Numbered from the stretch's first letter, positions 34,320-46,825 are shown. The stretch is DNA of 64,000 nucleotides from Acanthochromis polyacanthus (GCF_021347895.1 NC_067135.1:2783320-2847319); one strand, 5' to 3'. Notes: generated by a model not told the origin, from the letters alone. Program-made: numbers and translations.

Positions 34320-35165
34320 GCTTAGTTTAGCTCATATTTGAGTTTAGTTTTTACCCTAATCCACCTACAGACTACCTAATTCCATTCATATCTTTGTTTC
34401 TTTTCTGCCATTTTGCACCTTTTAAACGGTGAGATTCATTTCATTCTTGTTGGTTCACGTATGATTTGTTTTAATACAGACGTCACATTTAGACGGCTAA
34501 TTAACACATTAACGAGTGTTGTTTTGCTTGATCAACAGTGGAACAATATTAGGACGAAGCAGATCTAATGAAGCGTTGAGCAGGAAAACCCTCTAGAAAA
34601 CCCAATATTTTTTCAGCCGATTGTTCAGTTTCTCTGACTTTGCTAGCCTTTAGCTCATATTTGGGGATATTTTTACCCTAATCCACCTACAAACTACCTA
34701 CTTTCATTCACATCTTTGTTTCTTTTCTGCTGTTTTGCACCGCATCATCTCTTAATACGTCGTTTTTGAGCTGCATATTAAAATTAAACAGATCTAATGA
34801 AGCGTTGCGCATCTTTGGGAGCAGCAAAACCATCTACAAACCGAATATTTCTCTAATAATGCTTAATTTAGCTCCCACAGTTGGGCTTTCATTCATATCT
34901 TTGTTTCTTTTCTGCTGTTTTGCACCGTATCGTCTCTTAATATGTCGTTTTTGAGCCGTTTTAACGCAGACGTCACATTTAGAGGTCTGAACAACACATT
35001 AACTATTATTGTGGTGCCTGATTAATGGTGAAACAACAAACAATGCGTGCCTACAAACCTAATATTTCTCTAATAATGCTTAATTTAGCTCCCACAGTTG
35101 GGCTTTCATTCATATCTTTGTTTCGTTTCTGCTGTTTTGCATCTTTTAAAGAGTGAGATTCACAT
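34320..35165 (+). repeat. complex four-copy repeat upstream of the candidate promoter
   Basis: A core TTCATATCTTTGTTTCTTTT followed by CTGCTGTTTTGCACC occurs at about 34385, 34705, 34890 and 35108. Spacers between cores share further blocks (TCTAATGAAGCGTTG twice; CTAATAATGCTTAATTTAGC twice; CAGACGTCACATTTAGA twice). The order of blocks differs between copies, so this arose by overlapping duplications. The two GACGTCAC words resemble cAMP-response half-sites. Confidence 0.8.
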
Positions 35166-35356
35166 TTTATTTTCCTGTTGATTCATCTCTGAGTATTTTT
35201 CACCTTTTTCTAGTCTGGATTGTTTTCATTCAAAGACAAAAAATGAACTAGAATCTGGTGACAGACGCACACATATGGCCGCTAACTGTGTGTGTGTGTG
35301 TGTGGCAACTATTTTGGTTCACCAGCAAGGTTTCCAGATAAACACTGGTGGCAGCT

Positions 35357-35370
35357 GCTGCCATGGCAAC
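35357..35370. promoter_or_regulatory. RFX X-box
   Basis: GCTGCCATGGCAAC differs from the palindromic consensus GTTGCCATGGCAAC by one base. RFX factors drive ciliary and some neuronal and immune genes. It lies 230 bp before the candidate start codon. Confidence 0.55.
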
Positions 35371-35381
35371 ACCATTGTGCT

Positions 35382-35420
35382 CCCTCCCTACCCTCCCTCC
35401 CTACCCTCCCTCCCTCCCTC
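35382..35420 (-). promoter_or_regulatory. G-quadruplex/i-motif tract
   Basis: Nine to ten CCC runs separated by single T or TA give, on the minus strand, GGG runs with 1-2 base loops, one of the strongest possible quadruplex patterns. The complement could form an i-motif. Its place between an X-box and a candidate first exon suits a promoter element. Confidence 0.65.
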
Positions 35421-35599
35421 TCGGACCACTCCCCCTCCCCTGCCAACACTCCGCCCGGCTCTCGGCGCTCCACACAGAGAGTGAGGACCAGAGAGGAGAG
35501 AGGTCGGCTCGCTTCGGTTCACACGAGGAGACGAGTGGATAGTAAGAAGAAGAAGAAAAAACCCATAAAGAGGAATAACACCAGCGTGGGGGGGACAGA

Positions 35600-35686
35600 A
35601 TGAGTGAGGACAACCACTCCCACTACAGACTGGACCCCAGCGATCGCCTCAATGGGCTGGGACAGAGGAAGAAAAGACCCAAGAAG
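35600..35686 (+). CDS. candidate first coding exon, protein not recognised
   Basis: The frame starts at the ATG at 35600 and encodes 29 residues, MSEDNHSHYRLDPSDRLNGL then GQRKKRPKK, and stops at a splice donor (AAG followed by GTAAAA at 35687) in phase 0. The composition, acidic and polar then a basic RKKRPKK cluster, would suit the N-terminus of a nuclear or cytoplasmic regulatory protein; the basic cluster could act in nuclear import. The -3 position is A (CAGAATG), a favourable start context. The promoter-like leader lies directly upstream. No second exon could be identified in this window, so the first intron would exceed 28 kb unless the exon is false. I do not recognise the family. Confidence 0.4.
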
Positions 35687-37790
35687 GTAAAATGAATAGA
35701 TGGAGAGGGAGGAAAAGAGTGGAGAAGAAGCAGGTGAAGGTGGGCTTTTCTTGTTGTGCTCCATCTCCATCCCTCCAGGAGCTTTTATCCCCACTGGGAG
35801 ATCTCTACTGGTTCAGCCCTTTTTTTCTTCTTCTTCTCTTATTCCCCCCATCTCTCTTGGTGGTGTTGTTGTTGTTGTTGTTGTGGACACCTCTAAGTAG
35901 TGAGTAGTAGGAGGAGGCTGCTCTCCTCACATGCTGCCAGGGTGGGTCCCTGCTCTGCTCTTTGTGTGGCTACCAGGAGGAGGGTTTCTTATCCCATCGG
36001 CCTCATCATGGGACATCTATGGCAGCTTATTTTATTAGTTTTTTCCTAAAAACACCCCCGTCACCGTACATCACCCTCCAGCGTGTCAGCTTTTAGGTGA
36101 TGGCACCAATTTTTGTGCTCAAAAAGATGCAAAAATTTTATTAAAAAAAGAACATTTTTAGTAATATTAGCCCAGTGCATTCTTATTTTTTAGATTTATT
36201 GGTCAGCATTTTGTGGTTTTGGCTGCAGTTTCTCCATTGTTCGACGAAAACACAAAGGCATTCAATTTAGCGTCATATAAAACCATTAGTTGATTCATTT
36301 TTTCCCCATTGTGTAAGCACTGAGTCGGCTATGACCTCCATATACTACCATTTTTTTCCCCACTTTTGCATATAAATGTTGACATTTTTCTCAGTTATCC
36401 AGTACTGCATATTAATTAATTGCGCATGAATGAACAACATAAATACGCATTTGTTTAATAATTATATTACAAATGACTATTTAAATGAGGTAACGTTATG
36501 TAGATTTCGTCCTCTCTGGAAATTGTGTCGGATGTGATTCCATTTCCTGAGATCAACAGTTTACCACCTGATTGACCAAAAAAAATACCAGAATCTTTTC
36601 TTCTGCTCCTTGTCTTTGGGAAAATAGTCACCATTACTGACGCTGTCACCAAACAGAGAGATTAAATGTAGTCTCAAGTCTTCCAGCGTCAGTAAACAAA
36701 GTAGTTTGGCGCCATTGCCCTCCACCTGTAGAGGTGTTTCCTCATCTGTCGCCTATGGTTGGAAATATCGGGTGATGTGAACATGAAGAACCTCGTAATC
36801 GACCCTAACGGCTTTTCTGTTTCCCTAATGGTGTCGGATCTGACTGTGACAGCCACTTACAGTGCACTAAAAGAACAAAAAAATGTTAGTTATTGGCCAG
36901 ATCTCCAGTTCTGTGGTCACATAGGAGCAAGAACAATGGATGTTTCTTATGACTGCCTATGTGCTGAACTTTATGTAGATGATGGCGATGTTTGATTGAA
37001 GACTTCTACTCAACAAGTGCTGAAAAATTGTGTTTGTCGTCCTTTCAGACTTAAACCAATCAGTGACAGCATTATTTTAGAAGCACCTAGAATAAATACT
37101 CCTGTAGGTTTCTCCCCTAGAAGCAGCCTCCAACAAGGTCCTACATGGTAGATTCTTGTGGTAGGAACATGCACAAATGCAAGTTCTTGCATTGGAGAAC
37201 AGCTTTTGGATCATGGCAGGGAAATGGTAAAAATTTGTCTGTTAGACTGAATGTAATCCAGAGTTTTGGTATCACAGTCACATTATGTCTGTGATCAGCC
37301 GTCCGCCGTTTGCCCCAAAGGGTCATCTGTTCTAATAAGAAGACCTAGAAGAAGCATCTTCAAACGTTTGTGTTCTTAATACTTTACTTTTAATGATATC
37401 CCAATTAGCAAAGACTTTTCTTCGTGTTCGTGTCTGTGCTGTGATTTTTTGACTCTCTCTGTCTTACTCTGTTTCTCTCCGTCTGTCTTTCCCTCAGTCC
37501 AGTTTCTCCCTGAGGCTAGAATGACACAGAATACAGAATCCAACCTTATTAGATTTTTGTGTGCTTTGGTGGTTCTAGAGAATTGAAGCTCACTTCGGCC
37601 GAGTCTTTTCTTGAACCGAACGTTGTGATGTAGCGATGCGCACCACCCACTGTTGTTTTGTGGATGATTCATGCTGTCATGTCAGTACTGAAGCCGTGCA
37701 GACTTCACTCGAACCTGAACTTTGCCCACTTTAATTAAGAGTGTGCAAGAATTTCAAAATAAGAGCGGGGAGTATTTTGTGAAATTAATT
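35687..37790. other. probable start of intron 1; GTT microsatellite
   Basis: After the candidate donor comes a pyrimidine-rich stretch with a GTT repeat at 35863-35884. Frames at 35692-35907 are low-complexity. The 78-aa frame at 36759-36995 has no domain. No further exon was supported. Confidence 0.4.
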
Positions 37791-37905
37791 AAGATAAGAT
37801 AAGATAGACTTTATTAATCTCACAAAGGAGAAATTTAACATTACAGGGCTCTTAGAAACAAAAACAAAAAACAGGAGTGCAAAAGTCACGAAAGTGCAAG
37901 AACAT
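37791..37905 (-). mobile_element. LINE 3' tail with AAGAT repeats, antisense
   Basis: AAGATAAGATAAGATAGACT followed by TTTATTAATCTCACAAAGG is the typical 3' end of a teleost LINE read on the minus strand. No coding part survives. Confidence 0.65.
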
Positions 37906-38261
37906 TTGCTCTGATCAAGCATAAATTCACGTCCAAACACTGACATAATGACCACTTGCGCCACAAAAACCCAAACAAAACCACAGCAATTAACATATAA
38001 GCACTCCTCCATTCATTAGCCAGAATACTTCCTGCTTTAGGGCGTGTCTGCTGCTTTCATCGGCTTAAAACAGGCTGAAAGATGCTTGAAACAAGTGCAC
38101 CCAGACCACCATTGGAGATATGTGATTGCTCACTAGCTGTTTGAAGCTAGTTCATTTTAGAAATTAAAAAAACAAACTCACAAATGCATAAAACACAGTC
38201 AGATTCAAGGTCTACCTTAACAATAGCACTAATCAGTCAGTTATAGAGCTACAAATCTGGT

Positions 38262-38490
38262 GTAAGGAGGAGGTCGGGGTGGATGGATGGGTCAGCGAAA
38301 TACTAGTATAACATAAAACCAATTTTGTTTTGCCTTTTTTGCAGCTTTGTTTGACGGTTATAGTGAAAGGAAGACAGGAAAGTAGGGATGACTTGCAGCA
38401 AAGGTCCATGTGTGGGAATCGAACCCATGTCCGTTGCATGGAGACGACAGCCCCAGTTAATGGGTCGTCTGCTCAACCTGTTGAGGTATA
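38262..38490 (-). repeat. tRNA-derived SINE-like fragment
   Basis: The block GGGAATCGAACCCATG is a reversed tRNA T-arm/B-box, preceded by GACTTGCAGCAAAGGTCC and followed by GGTCGTCTGCTCAACCTG, an order I recall from a common tRNA-like repeat in fish. The left flank GGAGGAGGTCGGGGTGGATG recurs near 41070 (inverted) and 44365. Confidence 0.55.
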
Positions 38491-40554
38491 TCTCCAGTAT
38501 GCTCTAAACCTGCATGGGGATTGTTTAGTTTGAGGACTTGTTGCTTCTCAAGCGTGATGCTGTGAAGAAAGTTCTTCACTGGAATGTTGTTTGCTCAAGA
38601 GAACATTCAGAGTGGTCTCTCAAGTCGAAGCGAATGTTTTACTTGCAACAGGAATCGACCGGCACAGAACACAGTCTGAATGAGTGACTGACAATATGAA
38701 GAAACAGTTTAGCTTTTATACAGGCACGGAAACAAGTCACAGAGTTATTATCAGTTTCTGAGCGGCCAGTTTCAACCAACTTGTTATGTTTTCATGGCCA
38801 AAGTTAATCGGGGAAATTGACTGAGTACTTTGGGTTGTACGAGTTCACGGTCACGCAGTTTTACAGTAGTTTGAAATCAACATTTTTATAATTTTGTAGC
38901 ATGTTAAATGAGTCGCTAATGACATCTTGCCCCACAAATCAGCTAATTTGATGCTGGAGCTCTAGAAGCAGATAAAGACGTGCTACAAAACCAAACATCA
39001 TTGTTGTAATAATGTCCTGTGCGTCCACACTTTCCCTTTGTAATTTCACCCAAAGTGGAGGCAAAAAGAAACAAAGATGCCAGACTGACGCTGTAAAGGA
39101 GCCAAGTCAGAAATGCTGAATGTACAGAAGTCAATTGTCAGTGGAGCCAAAGCATTTGGCATCAGGGGGCATTCAGAATCAATGGATGAATTATTGATAC
39201 ACTCCCTCCCCCATGCTTAGATAGGCACACTGAGCAGGGCGGCACAGGACTCACAGTGAAGTGTTCTGCTGTTTGCTGCTTCATGTCTGGACACAAACAC
39301 ACACTCGAGTGGATGTTTTCAGCTGCTAGAGAAGCGTTTAATACTCTGTGTTCTTGGCTCTTTCATGAAAGCCCTAAGAACTTTAATCTTCCCCTGCCTC
39401 AATTAAAACTCCGTCCCCTCGCACTGATCCGAAGAGGGTTTGAAACTTTGCCCTGCTGCAGCCGTGCTCGTCAATGTTTAGGTTGTTTTTTTGTTTTAGT
39501 TTGTTTTTCAAGGTGATGAAGACTTTAGGAGATGCAGGTTTCGTTTTTCTGATGAGTGCAGGAAGGTTTCGGGTTCGTGACGGTCTGTTCTGCAGGGCAA
39601 GGACGGTTAGGGATAGATGGATCGGTGTTTGGTTTCAGCAGGCCAACAGTTCAGGGCTTTTCAGCTGCTTGGGTTGACTTTTGACTGCGTAGAGAAAACT
39701 TTCAGTGGGAATGACGTTTTGATGTAATCTGAAGTCGGGTTAGATGACAATAACAGCAAAACCCAACTAATGGTAGTCAGTATTTGAAGATATCGTCAAT
39801 GAAAGAAATCTTAAGTTTTGTAGAACTGTCCAATAGCGAAATTCAAGTCCTTTGGTATTGACAGTTTTCATTACTGGGTTCTAGTCAGAAAATGCAGAGA
39901 ATTGAAGTTTTGTCCGTTGGATCTGGCTGGAATATTTACTTTAATTCCTGATACGTGGTAAATCAGCCCTTAAGGAGTGTTGATCTCATTTCCAGTGATT
40001 CTAGTTCATCTTGATTTCTTAAAAATGTTGTTGAAATACTTCAAATGTTGAACTGAACCTAATTTTATGTAGTCAGCCAACTCCTGGAGTCCCTTCAGAT
40101 TAGACCAGCTCTCTAAAGCAGGTCTATAAATGGCATCTGTGACTCATAGCCGATCAGTTAAGTGATTAAAGCCAATTTCCTGTGTTTTTTTCCACAGTCT
40201 ATCCACCCACCAGAACGGGCACATTTTCAAATCTCTTTTTCACAACAAACAGTGTGACCGCAAATCACAGATCTCCATTCTCCCTGGAGGATGGACACTT
40301 TTTTGTTAATCTCCTGACCTTTTGTTAAGCTTCAATAATAAGATTTCTAGTCTCGCTTAAGTGACAAAATAGACTGGTTGTCAGTGCCTCAAAAGACCGT
40401 CAATTGAGCGTTTTTGCCAAGGAGTTTTTGAAAAAATGTCCAAGGTTGCAAATGTACACCCTTAGTTAAGGTCTGAGAAGTCACGATCACACTAAAAGAA
40501 AGCAACGTTGACACTCGATAGGAGATGCAAACAGTCGTATCAGCAGAGCTGCCA
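38491..40554. other. no gene recognised
   Basis: Spacer with chance frames at 39256-39677. A GCCCTGCTGCAGCCGTGCTC stretch at 39449 is mildly GC-rich. No exon or transposon was supported. Confidence 0.4.
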
Positions 40555-41090
40555 TTATTAATTGATCAATCAGTTAATCTTACTCTAATTTAAAGTCAAA
40601 TATATCAAGAAAAAAGCCAAATATACCTTGGTTCAAGTCTTTTAAATAAAAGAATTAGTTGCTTTTCTTCATGTTTAGGTCTTGTGACATTAATATTTTG
40701 GGGTTTTGGATATTTGGTTGGACAAAGTTTGAAGTTTCATGATATCCAGGACATTGTTATGGACATTTAGTTTAAACATTTGTGATGTTTTATTCACCAA
40801 TCCGAGCAGCTAAAAAATCCCCGAATCAAACGTTTCAAGAAAAAAAGGCAAACATTTCTTGGTTAAGGTCTGCCAAATAAGAGAATTAGTTGCTTTTCTT
40901 TGCTTTGGTTGGAAAAAGTCTGACGTTTGATGACATCCAGGATGTTGTAATGGGCTTTTTTTTTTTAACAATCTGTGAGGTTTTGTGATCAATTGAGTAA
41001 TTGTAAATATTTTACAATGTTGAAACAGCGTAAAAGTCTGAACTGTTATCGGCCCATCCATCCACCCTGACCTCCTCTCTTTACAATTAC
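40555..41090. repeat. tandemly duplicated dispersed repeat
   Basis: Two diverged copies lie head to tail. Both contain AATTAGTTGCTTTTCTT, a TTTGGTTGGACAAAGT/TTGGTTGGAAAAAGT block and a GATATCCAGGACATTGTTAT/GACATCCAGGATGTTGTAAT block. The end CCATCCATCCACCCTGACC matches, inverted, the SINE-like flank at 38262. Similar blocks are familiar from fish transcripts' untranslated ends; class unknown. Confidence 0.65.
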
Positions 41091-44000
41091 AATGGAAAGT
41101 GTGAGCTGGTTTGTTTTAGGAGTCTCAGAAGTTCCTCCATGCTCTTCCATATTATCTCCATCTTCATTTTTGTGTGTTTTGTGTAGAAAAATCATAAACA
41201 TGTTGCTTTTTTACCCAACTCTTTACCGCTGGAGCAATGATTGACACCTCTAGTCTTGTTGATTTTGAAGATAAATCTTTATAAATACAAGGATCTTGGA
41301 AGAGAAACAGAAAGTCAATTCTAACGAAAGGACTGCTATTGACCGGTTCGACACAATTACTGGGTTACTTCTCTGCTGTCCGCTGTGATTTGTCTGAGAA
41401 TAACTCTGAAGGATAAAGAGGAAGTAGCCGCTGAGCCTCGCTGTGATGCAGCTGAACAGGAAACAAACGAGTCAGGCTTGAAATCTTCACGTGTGCTCGA
41501 TGCTTTTACTTAGAATGCTGAGATGAGGGTTAAATGTAGGGTTTGGTTTAGTCAGGATGGGGGGTTTTTATGCTGTGTTGGTTCAAAAATGTCCAAGAAC
41601 TGGATGTCGAACATCATCAGCTGTTGTGAACGGTTGAAGTGAGCTTCTGTGTGTAGTCATGAGGAAGATCTGATGAGTGTGTTAAGATGCCTTCATTGTG
41701 ACTGGAGGCTGATTTCTTCTAGCATCAGCTGTTTTTCTCAGGGTAAACCCTTGGAAATACACATGTTGTATTCATGTTATTCTGAACATCAATGGATATT
41801 TTAGCATTCTGTGTGTGTGTGTTTGACCCCTCCATGCTGCCTCTTTTTTTTTTTTTTTTTTTTGGACGGCAAACAACAACACAGATGGTCTGTGAGGATG
41901 ACACCCAGACGTCACCATGGCGACTGAGATCCTTGCCGCCAAAAAGAAAAACCTTTCGCTGAAAACATCTGAGGCGACATCTCAGGCTCTGGCAGCATAT
42001 TCTCCTGCTGCCGGCTCTGGTTTTTGTCTGTAAAGTGATAAGTCGGAGCGTTTTGCCCCCAACATTTGACAGCAAGCAGGAGCGCTGTGATAGCACTTAT
42101 GTCATTTTCCTTTTCAAGAATACGAGAAGCGTACGGAAGCAGTCTGCCACTTAGAGTTGTGCTCCCTTGGTGCGTACAATGTCAGGGTGTGGCTATTCCC
42201 TGTACGAATACGATTGTGTTGTTTAAAGGGGTTTAAAGGTGGAAGGCTGCAAGAAAAAAAACATAATGAGGGAAGAAAGAGCTGCAGATATAAAACTGGT
42301 TGGTGAAAGGAGGAAAAATGAGTTTAATGGGTGTTTAATCTCAACCACTGATGTCGTAGATGTGTCCCCATATCAGGGAGCAAAGTGGAGGCAATCTGTT
42401 TTTACGGTGCAACACCGTGAGGCCCTTCACCGGCCCCTTGTTGTGGTAAATAACACAATAAAGGAGCATGTACAGCAATCACGATCATGAGGTTAAAGCT
42501 CTAAATCAAGTCCTCACAATAGATGGTGATTAGTGCAATCAAAGGAGCTGGACTTCTCCTTCAAGCGTGACATTTACATCAGATTGTAATCATTCGGGCT
42601 GCAAACAATCCGACCCCAAACCTTATTTAAAGCACAAGCAATAACGAGCAGTTGTTATTTATTGAAAAGATCATGTTTATAACTAAGAAACTCTTTTTCT
42701 TTTTGTGTTATATCACATTAAATGAGTTGAGATATAATTGCGGGACTTTTTGTATCATAGTTGACATTTTTGCTGTTTTCAGGCCTAAAATCAACATGGC
42801 CGCCTATAACCAAACACCACATGGCATTTTAGAGAAAGATTCTTCTAAATATTATGTATACAACTGAGTAAAATTGAAATTTAAAGTTATATATAAAGGG
42901 ATAAACCCACACTTGACTCAGACACTACTTTATATTAAATAAGTCAGAAAACCTTGGAGTCTGGCCAGTTTTTTCTTCAGGAGGAAATGACATCATGTGG
43001 GGCAGGTCATGTGATCTGGAATTAACAGACTTCCTGGAGAGGTGTTTCTGTAACGGGTAACTGTGTTGAAAGTGATTTAATTTGTTATTTTTCCATATAA
43101 AATTTGATGTATTGCCTCAAAAGAAATATCTTTCAAGATTATCTCAACTTAATAAAAAGAACACAATAAAAGCAAGTTTTGAATAAGCTCGTTTTATTAT
43201 TGTTGAGCTAATTAGAAGGTGGTTGTTCTTAAACGGGGATGGTTATTCAGTCGCCATTTTAGTGATATCCAGTCATTTTTAAAAAAAATATGTAATTGTT
43301 TCTATAATAAATACTGGAATTTGTAAAGACTTGGCTACATTAGGTTCAGTACAAACTCTGTTAAAGGTTGTTGGATATTTCATTACAATTATGCAAAAAA
43401 AGAGTTTATATCTCACTTTTTAGCCCCTTAAACATCTCGATTTCATCAGAAGATTTCTTTAGTTGGACCAGTCGTATCATTTCTACTGCCCAGTCTTCAC
43501 ATACTTATTCTCATTAACCTCGCACGTTTTTGCGCAGACTCCAAGCGATGGATTGAGCCAAACAGCCAAACCCTGCTGAGCGCCAGGCCTGCATTAGCGC
43601 TATACTGATGTGTAGTGACAGGTTTGAAAGCCAGCTATAGGCTGGAGTGGGAGTGCTCGCTCTAAACAGGTGTCTCCTGTCTCACTTTATGGATGACCCG
43701 GGATTATTTATTGATGAGATGATCTATCCATTAGTAATGTCTGGGGACTCTGGGGTGGCACACGGATCAATGGAGCTTCTCTGGTTCAGGTGATGTGAGG
43801 TGTTTGGGCACATCTGAAGGTTTGGCCTCAGGAAGAGGTCATAGTCTTACAGACCTCCAGGGCACTCAGGGTGTTTTGTGAGGTTTCATGTTCCAGATGG
43901 TTCCCAGGTGGAGTTCTTCAATCCCAGTGGTTGTGAACTTGAACGATTGGTAGAATGAAACTCCGAACGCCTAGACATTTTAAGTGGCTGTACTTGAAAT

Positions 44001-44329
44001 GCCTTTTTAACCTTACCTTTAAAAGATCTAGACAAGATAACGGGCATAAATATGCCGTATATAAACAACTTACGGTAATAACTAACGTTTATCTAGAATC
44101 AGTAGGTTTCTGCATATAGACTTTCTTTCACCTTTACTTGTTTTCTTGAGTTTGTTTCAGTTTCTCTTCCATCTGGCTTGTTTCCATGGCACCTGTGGTC
44201 TACATCTTGCCTTCAGACACACAGACAAACTTTCCTGAATTTACAATCGGGTCAGACGGTGATGCAATTTCTACAGTTTTGCTGTTATACGCCACAACAA
44301 TAACATTGAAATGAAGAAGTGAAATTGAA
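41091..44329. other. spacer; poly-T at 41844-41863
   Basis: A 20-base T run is the main landmark. 43520-43720 is well-mixed sequence, including GCGCCAGGCCTGCATTAGCG and GCTCGCTCTAAACAGGTGTC, with the look of a conserved noncoding element. Frames at 41725-42490 have no domain. Confidence 0.35.
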
Positions 44330-44530
44330 GTGTTTTAATGGAAGCAGCATGACATTGTAATTGTAAAGGGAGGAGGTCAGGATTGATGGTTGGGCATTTA
44401 GCAATTGACAACTGTCACTTAATAATTTCACAATTGGTGAAAAACACCCTTCACAACATCCTAGATGTCATCAGACTTCATATATGATCCAACCAAAGAT
44501 CCCAAACCCCAAACATAAAAAAATGGTATT
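44330..44530. repeat. inverted copy of the 40.6-41.1 kb repeat
   Basis: ATTGTAATTGTAAAGGGAGG, then CATCCTAGATGTCATCAGAC and CAACCAAAGATCCCAAACCC are the reverse complement, diverged, of blocks in the tandem pair at 40555-41090, in matching order. Confidence 0.65.
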
Positions 44531-46825
44531 TGTTTTTACATAGTCCCTCTTTTCGCAGGCTAGAAAGTAACTGGTCAAACTAATATAACATATAAGGATT
44601 TTGTAACTCTTTTGAAGTCAGTGATTGACTGGAACTCATGGACAACACCAAATGTTGACTCTCTTCCCTCAAGATTCTTTATCAGAACTTCACCTGCTGC
44701 TTTTTTGTGGATCTTTCTGCCTTCATTTTCGTCTTTACTAAGTTAAAATCTTCAGTTCCACATGTCTAGATTGCTTTATTTAACCCATCATGGAGGGTTG
44801 CAGTGACATTACAAAAATAGTTCTGGACGTGACTGTATCAAACGAGTCCAAAAGACAATACTTTACCTGGCAGTTGGATTAATTGTTATTCCATAAATAA
44901 TCTGCAAAATTTCACACTTTGCAATGTTTAGCAACTTAATGATGCTTTAGGTGTTGCAACCAATAGCTCCAGGTTTGACTAAAACCGTCTGGATCCTTTG
45001 ATGTTGAGAATCCAGAGGCCAACTTATAGGGTGTGGTGTTAAACGATCACAGTTTTCTACGGAAAAGGGAATCTGATCTTATGTAAAACACTCCACTTAA
45101 ACTGCAGTAGTGGGAGCAACGCATTGAACAAACCCAGCAATCAGCAAGAGGAAACAAATGGAACGCGATACAACTCCCCTGTGCTTTGTTCTCCTCCATC
45201 ACCCTTAAACAGGAGTGAAATTTAACCCGGTGAGGTTGCAGACAATGATTAGCTGTGATCGTTGTGCATCCGAGTGCATCAACCAACACTGTAACACTAA
45301 ACGCAGGTTTGTTTTCGTTGCCTTTCTTGTGTCGCTGATTCATGATTAGGCAAGTACAGAAGAATCCTATTAGGTTGGGGAGTTGATCTGAGAGGGATGG
45401 TGTAATTCCAGCTGGATGGGAAAGTGTATGAGTCGTTACAGTTTTGGAAAACCCCAATCTGGAAATGGAGATGGAGTAAATAATGAGGAGAAAGAATCTG
45501 TTTCAGGGAGAGATCCTGTTTGCCTTTGAGATCATGCAGATTGATGCAGATGTCTGCTGTCCATCCAGAACCCCAGGTCATTTACTGAAGAGGGTGAGGA
45601 TGAGTTCAGTGGCCACAACTTGTTTAAACATGTCTAATGATAGCAGGACAGAGAAAGCAGAACCACAGCTTAAATGTCGGGAAAATATTAATAGAATAGA
45701 ACCTTGGTGGAGATTATGGGTGATTGATTTCCTTTTCCAGTCCTGCAGGCTACATTATCTTTTATATACACTCTATGACTTGAGCACACTCTATATAAAA
45801 CATTAGCCACTATTAGCAGCTAGTCATACCAGACCAAATAAAGGTAGCTGTAGAGAGTAGTAAACTCAAGAAGACTCTTTTATTGCTTATAAATTCAGCT
45901 TTTTTATTTCTCATAAGATTGTGTTCTTTCCAAAGTTACATAATCTTGATTTCAAAACAAAGGCGTAGCTTTTAATTATGCGAGAAGCCGTGAATCGGGA
46001 GCTGTGTGGGAGTAATTGCTTTACTTTTGATTTTCTGATTGTACATTGTGCATTATTTATAACATACAGTGCAGAATGGGTTATTTTATTACAGAGGGGA
46101 TGATGATTTAGCCTCCTGGATGGAAGTGGGGAGCTATTGACCTGAAGCCCGTCTCCGTTATTGGTGCGTGTTTTGCTGATTTTCCAACCATCCATCAGCC
46201 TTGGTAGAAAATCTATGCAGAATGAATGAGAACAGCTTTTAACAGCTACTTTTTTATTATCTAATGGTAGCTTTGAGTTTTTGTTCTCCAGGCTTTATCA
46301 CGTTGAGCTCAGTTAGTAACACAATGAAGAGAAAGACTCCAGATGTAATTAGAACAGAAAGGTTACAACACAGTGCATGTGTGTTGGCTCAGGTCTGATC
46401 CCAGAGAAAAGATTTCAAAGCACGCCGTCCCACAAATGACCTTAATTCAACTTGATTAAAAAGCGTACTGTGTAACCTTTGCCTTTCTAAACTGAAGACA
46501 GGTGTGTGTGTGTGTGGGTTTGGTTTTAATAATCCCCCAGTTCCTCACACTCATGTCATCCTAACATACATTTCATACTTTAGAGACAGAGTGGAGTTTA
46601 TTAGATTTCTAGCACCAATTCACCTCTATCCACTGTGATCTCAAAGCCATGACTCCATCCGAAGCAAATTCATATTGATATCCTTGATGGCATGATGCAG
46701 AAACATCATAGATAATAGAAGAATTAAAACAATCACTGGAAGCATTTAGAGACAAAAGTTACACAATCCTGTTTGAAAAAAAGCATCTTTTACTCACTGT
46801 GTGACAGAATTATTGGACTAACTCC
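44531..46825. other. no gene recognised
   Basis: The two overlapping minus-strand frames at 45047-45581 (136 and 94 codons) show no domain and no codon-level pattern. A GT run sits at 46503-46516. Confidence 0.4.

Larger units (their letters stand above)
35280..35599 (+). promoter_or_regulatory. candidate promoter and 5' leader
   Basis: In order: a GT microsatellite (35288-35303), an RFX X-box (35357-35370), a C-rich G-quadruplex tract (35382-35420), a CpG-bearing GCCCGGCTCTCGGCGCTCC (35453-35471) and a purine-rich leader running into the ATG at 35600. There is no TATA box. The combination looks like a TATA-less vertebrate promoter with a leader of roughly 100-150 bases. The start site cannot be placed from sequence alone. 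Confidence 0.45.

Noticed and set aside
38405..38480. Functional tRNA gene on the minus strand
   Set aside because: Only the T-arm region is tRNA-like; the rest matches a dispersed repeat.
45047..45581. 136- and 94-codon minus-strand frames
   Set aside because: They overlap each other in different frames and show no domain or exon borders.
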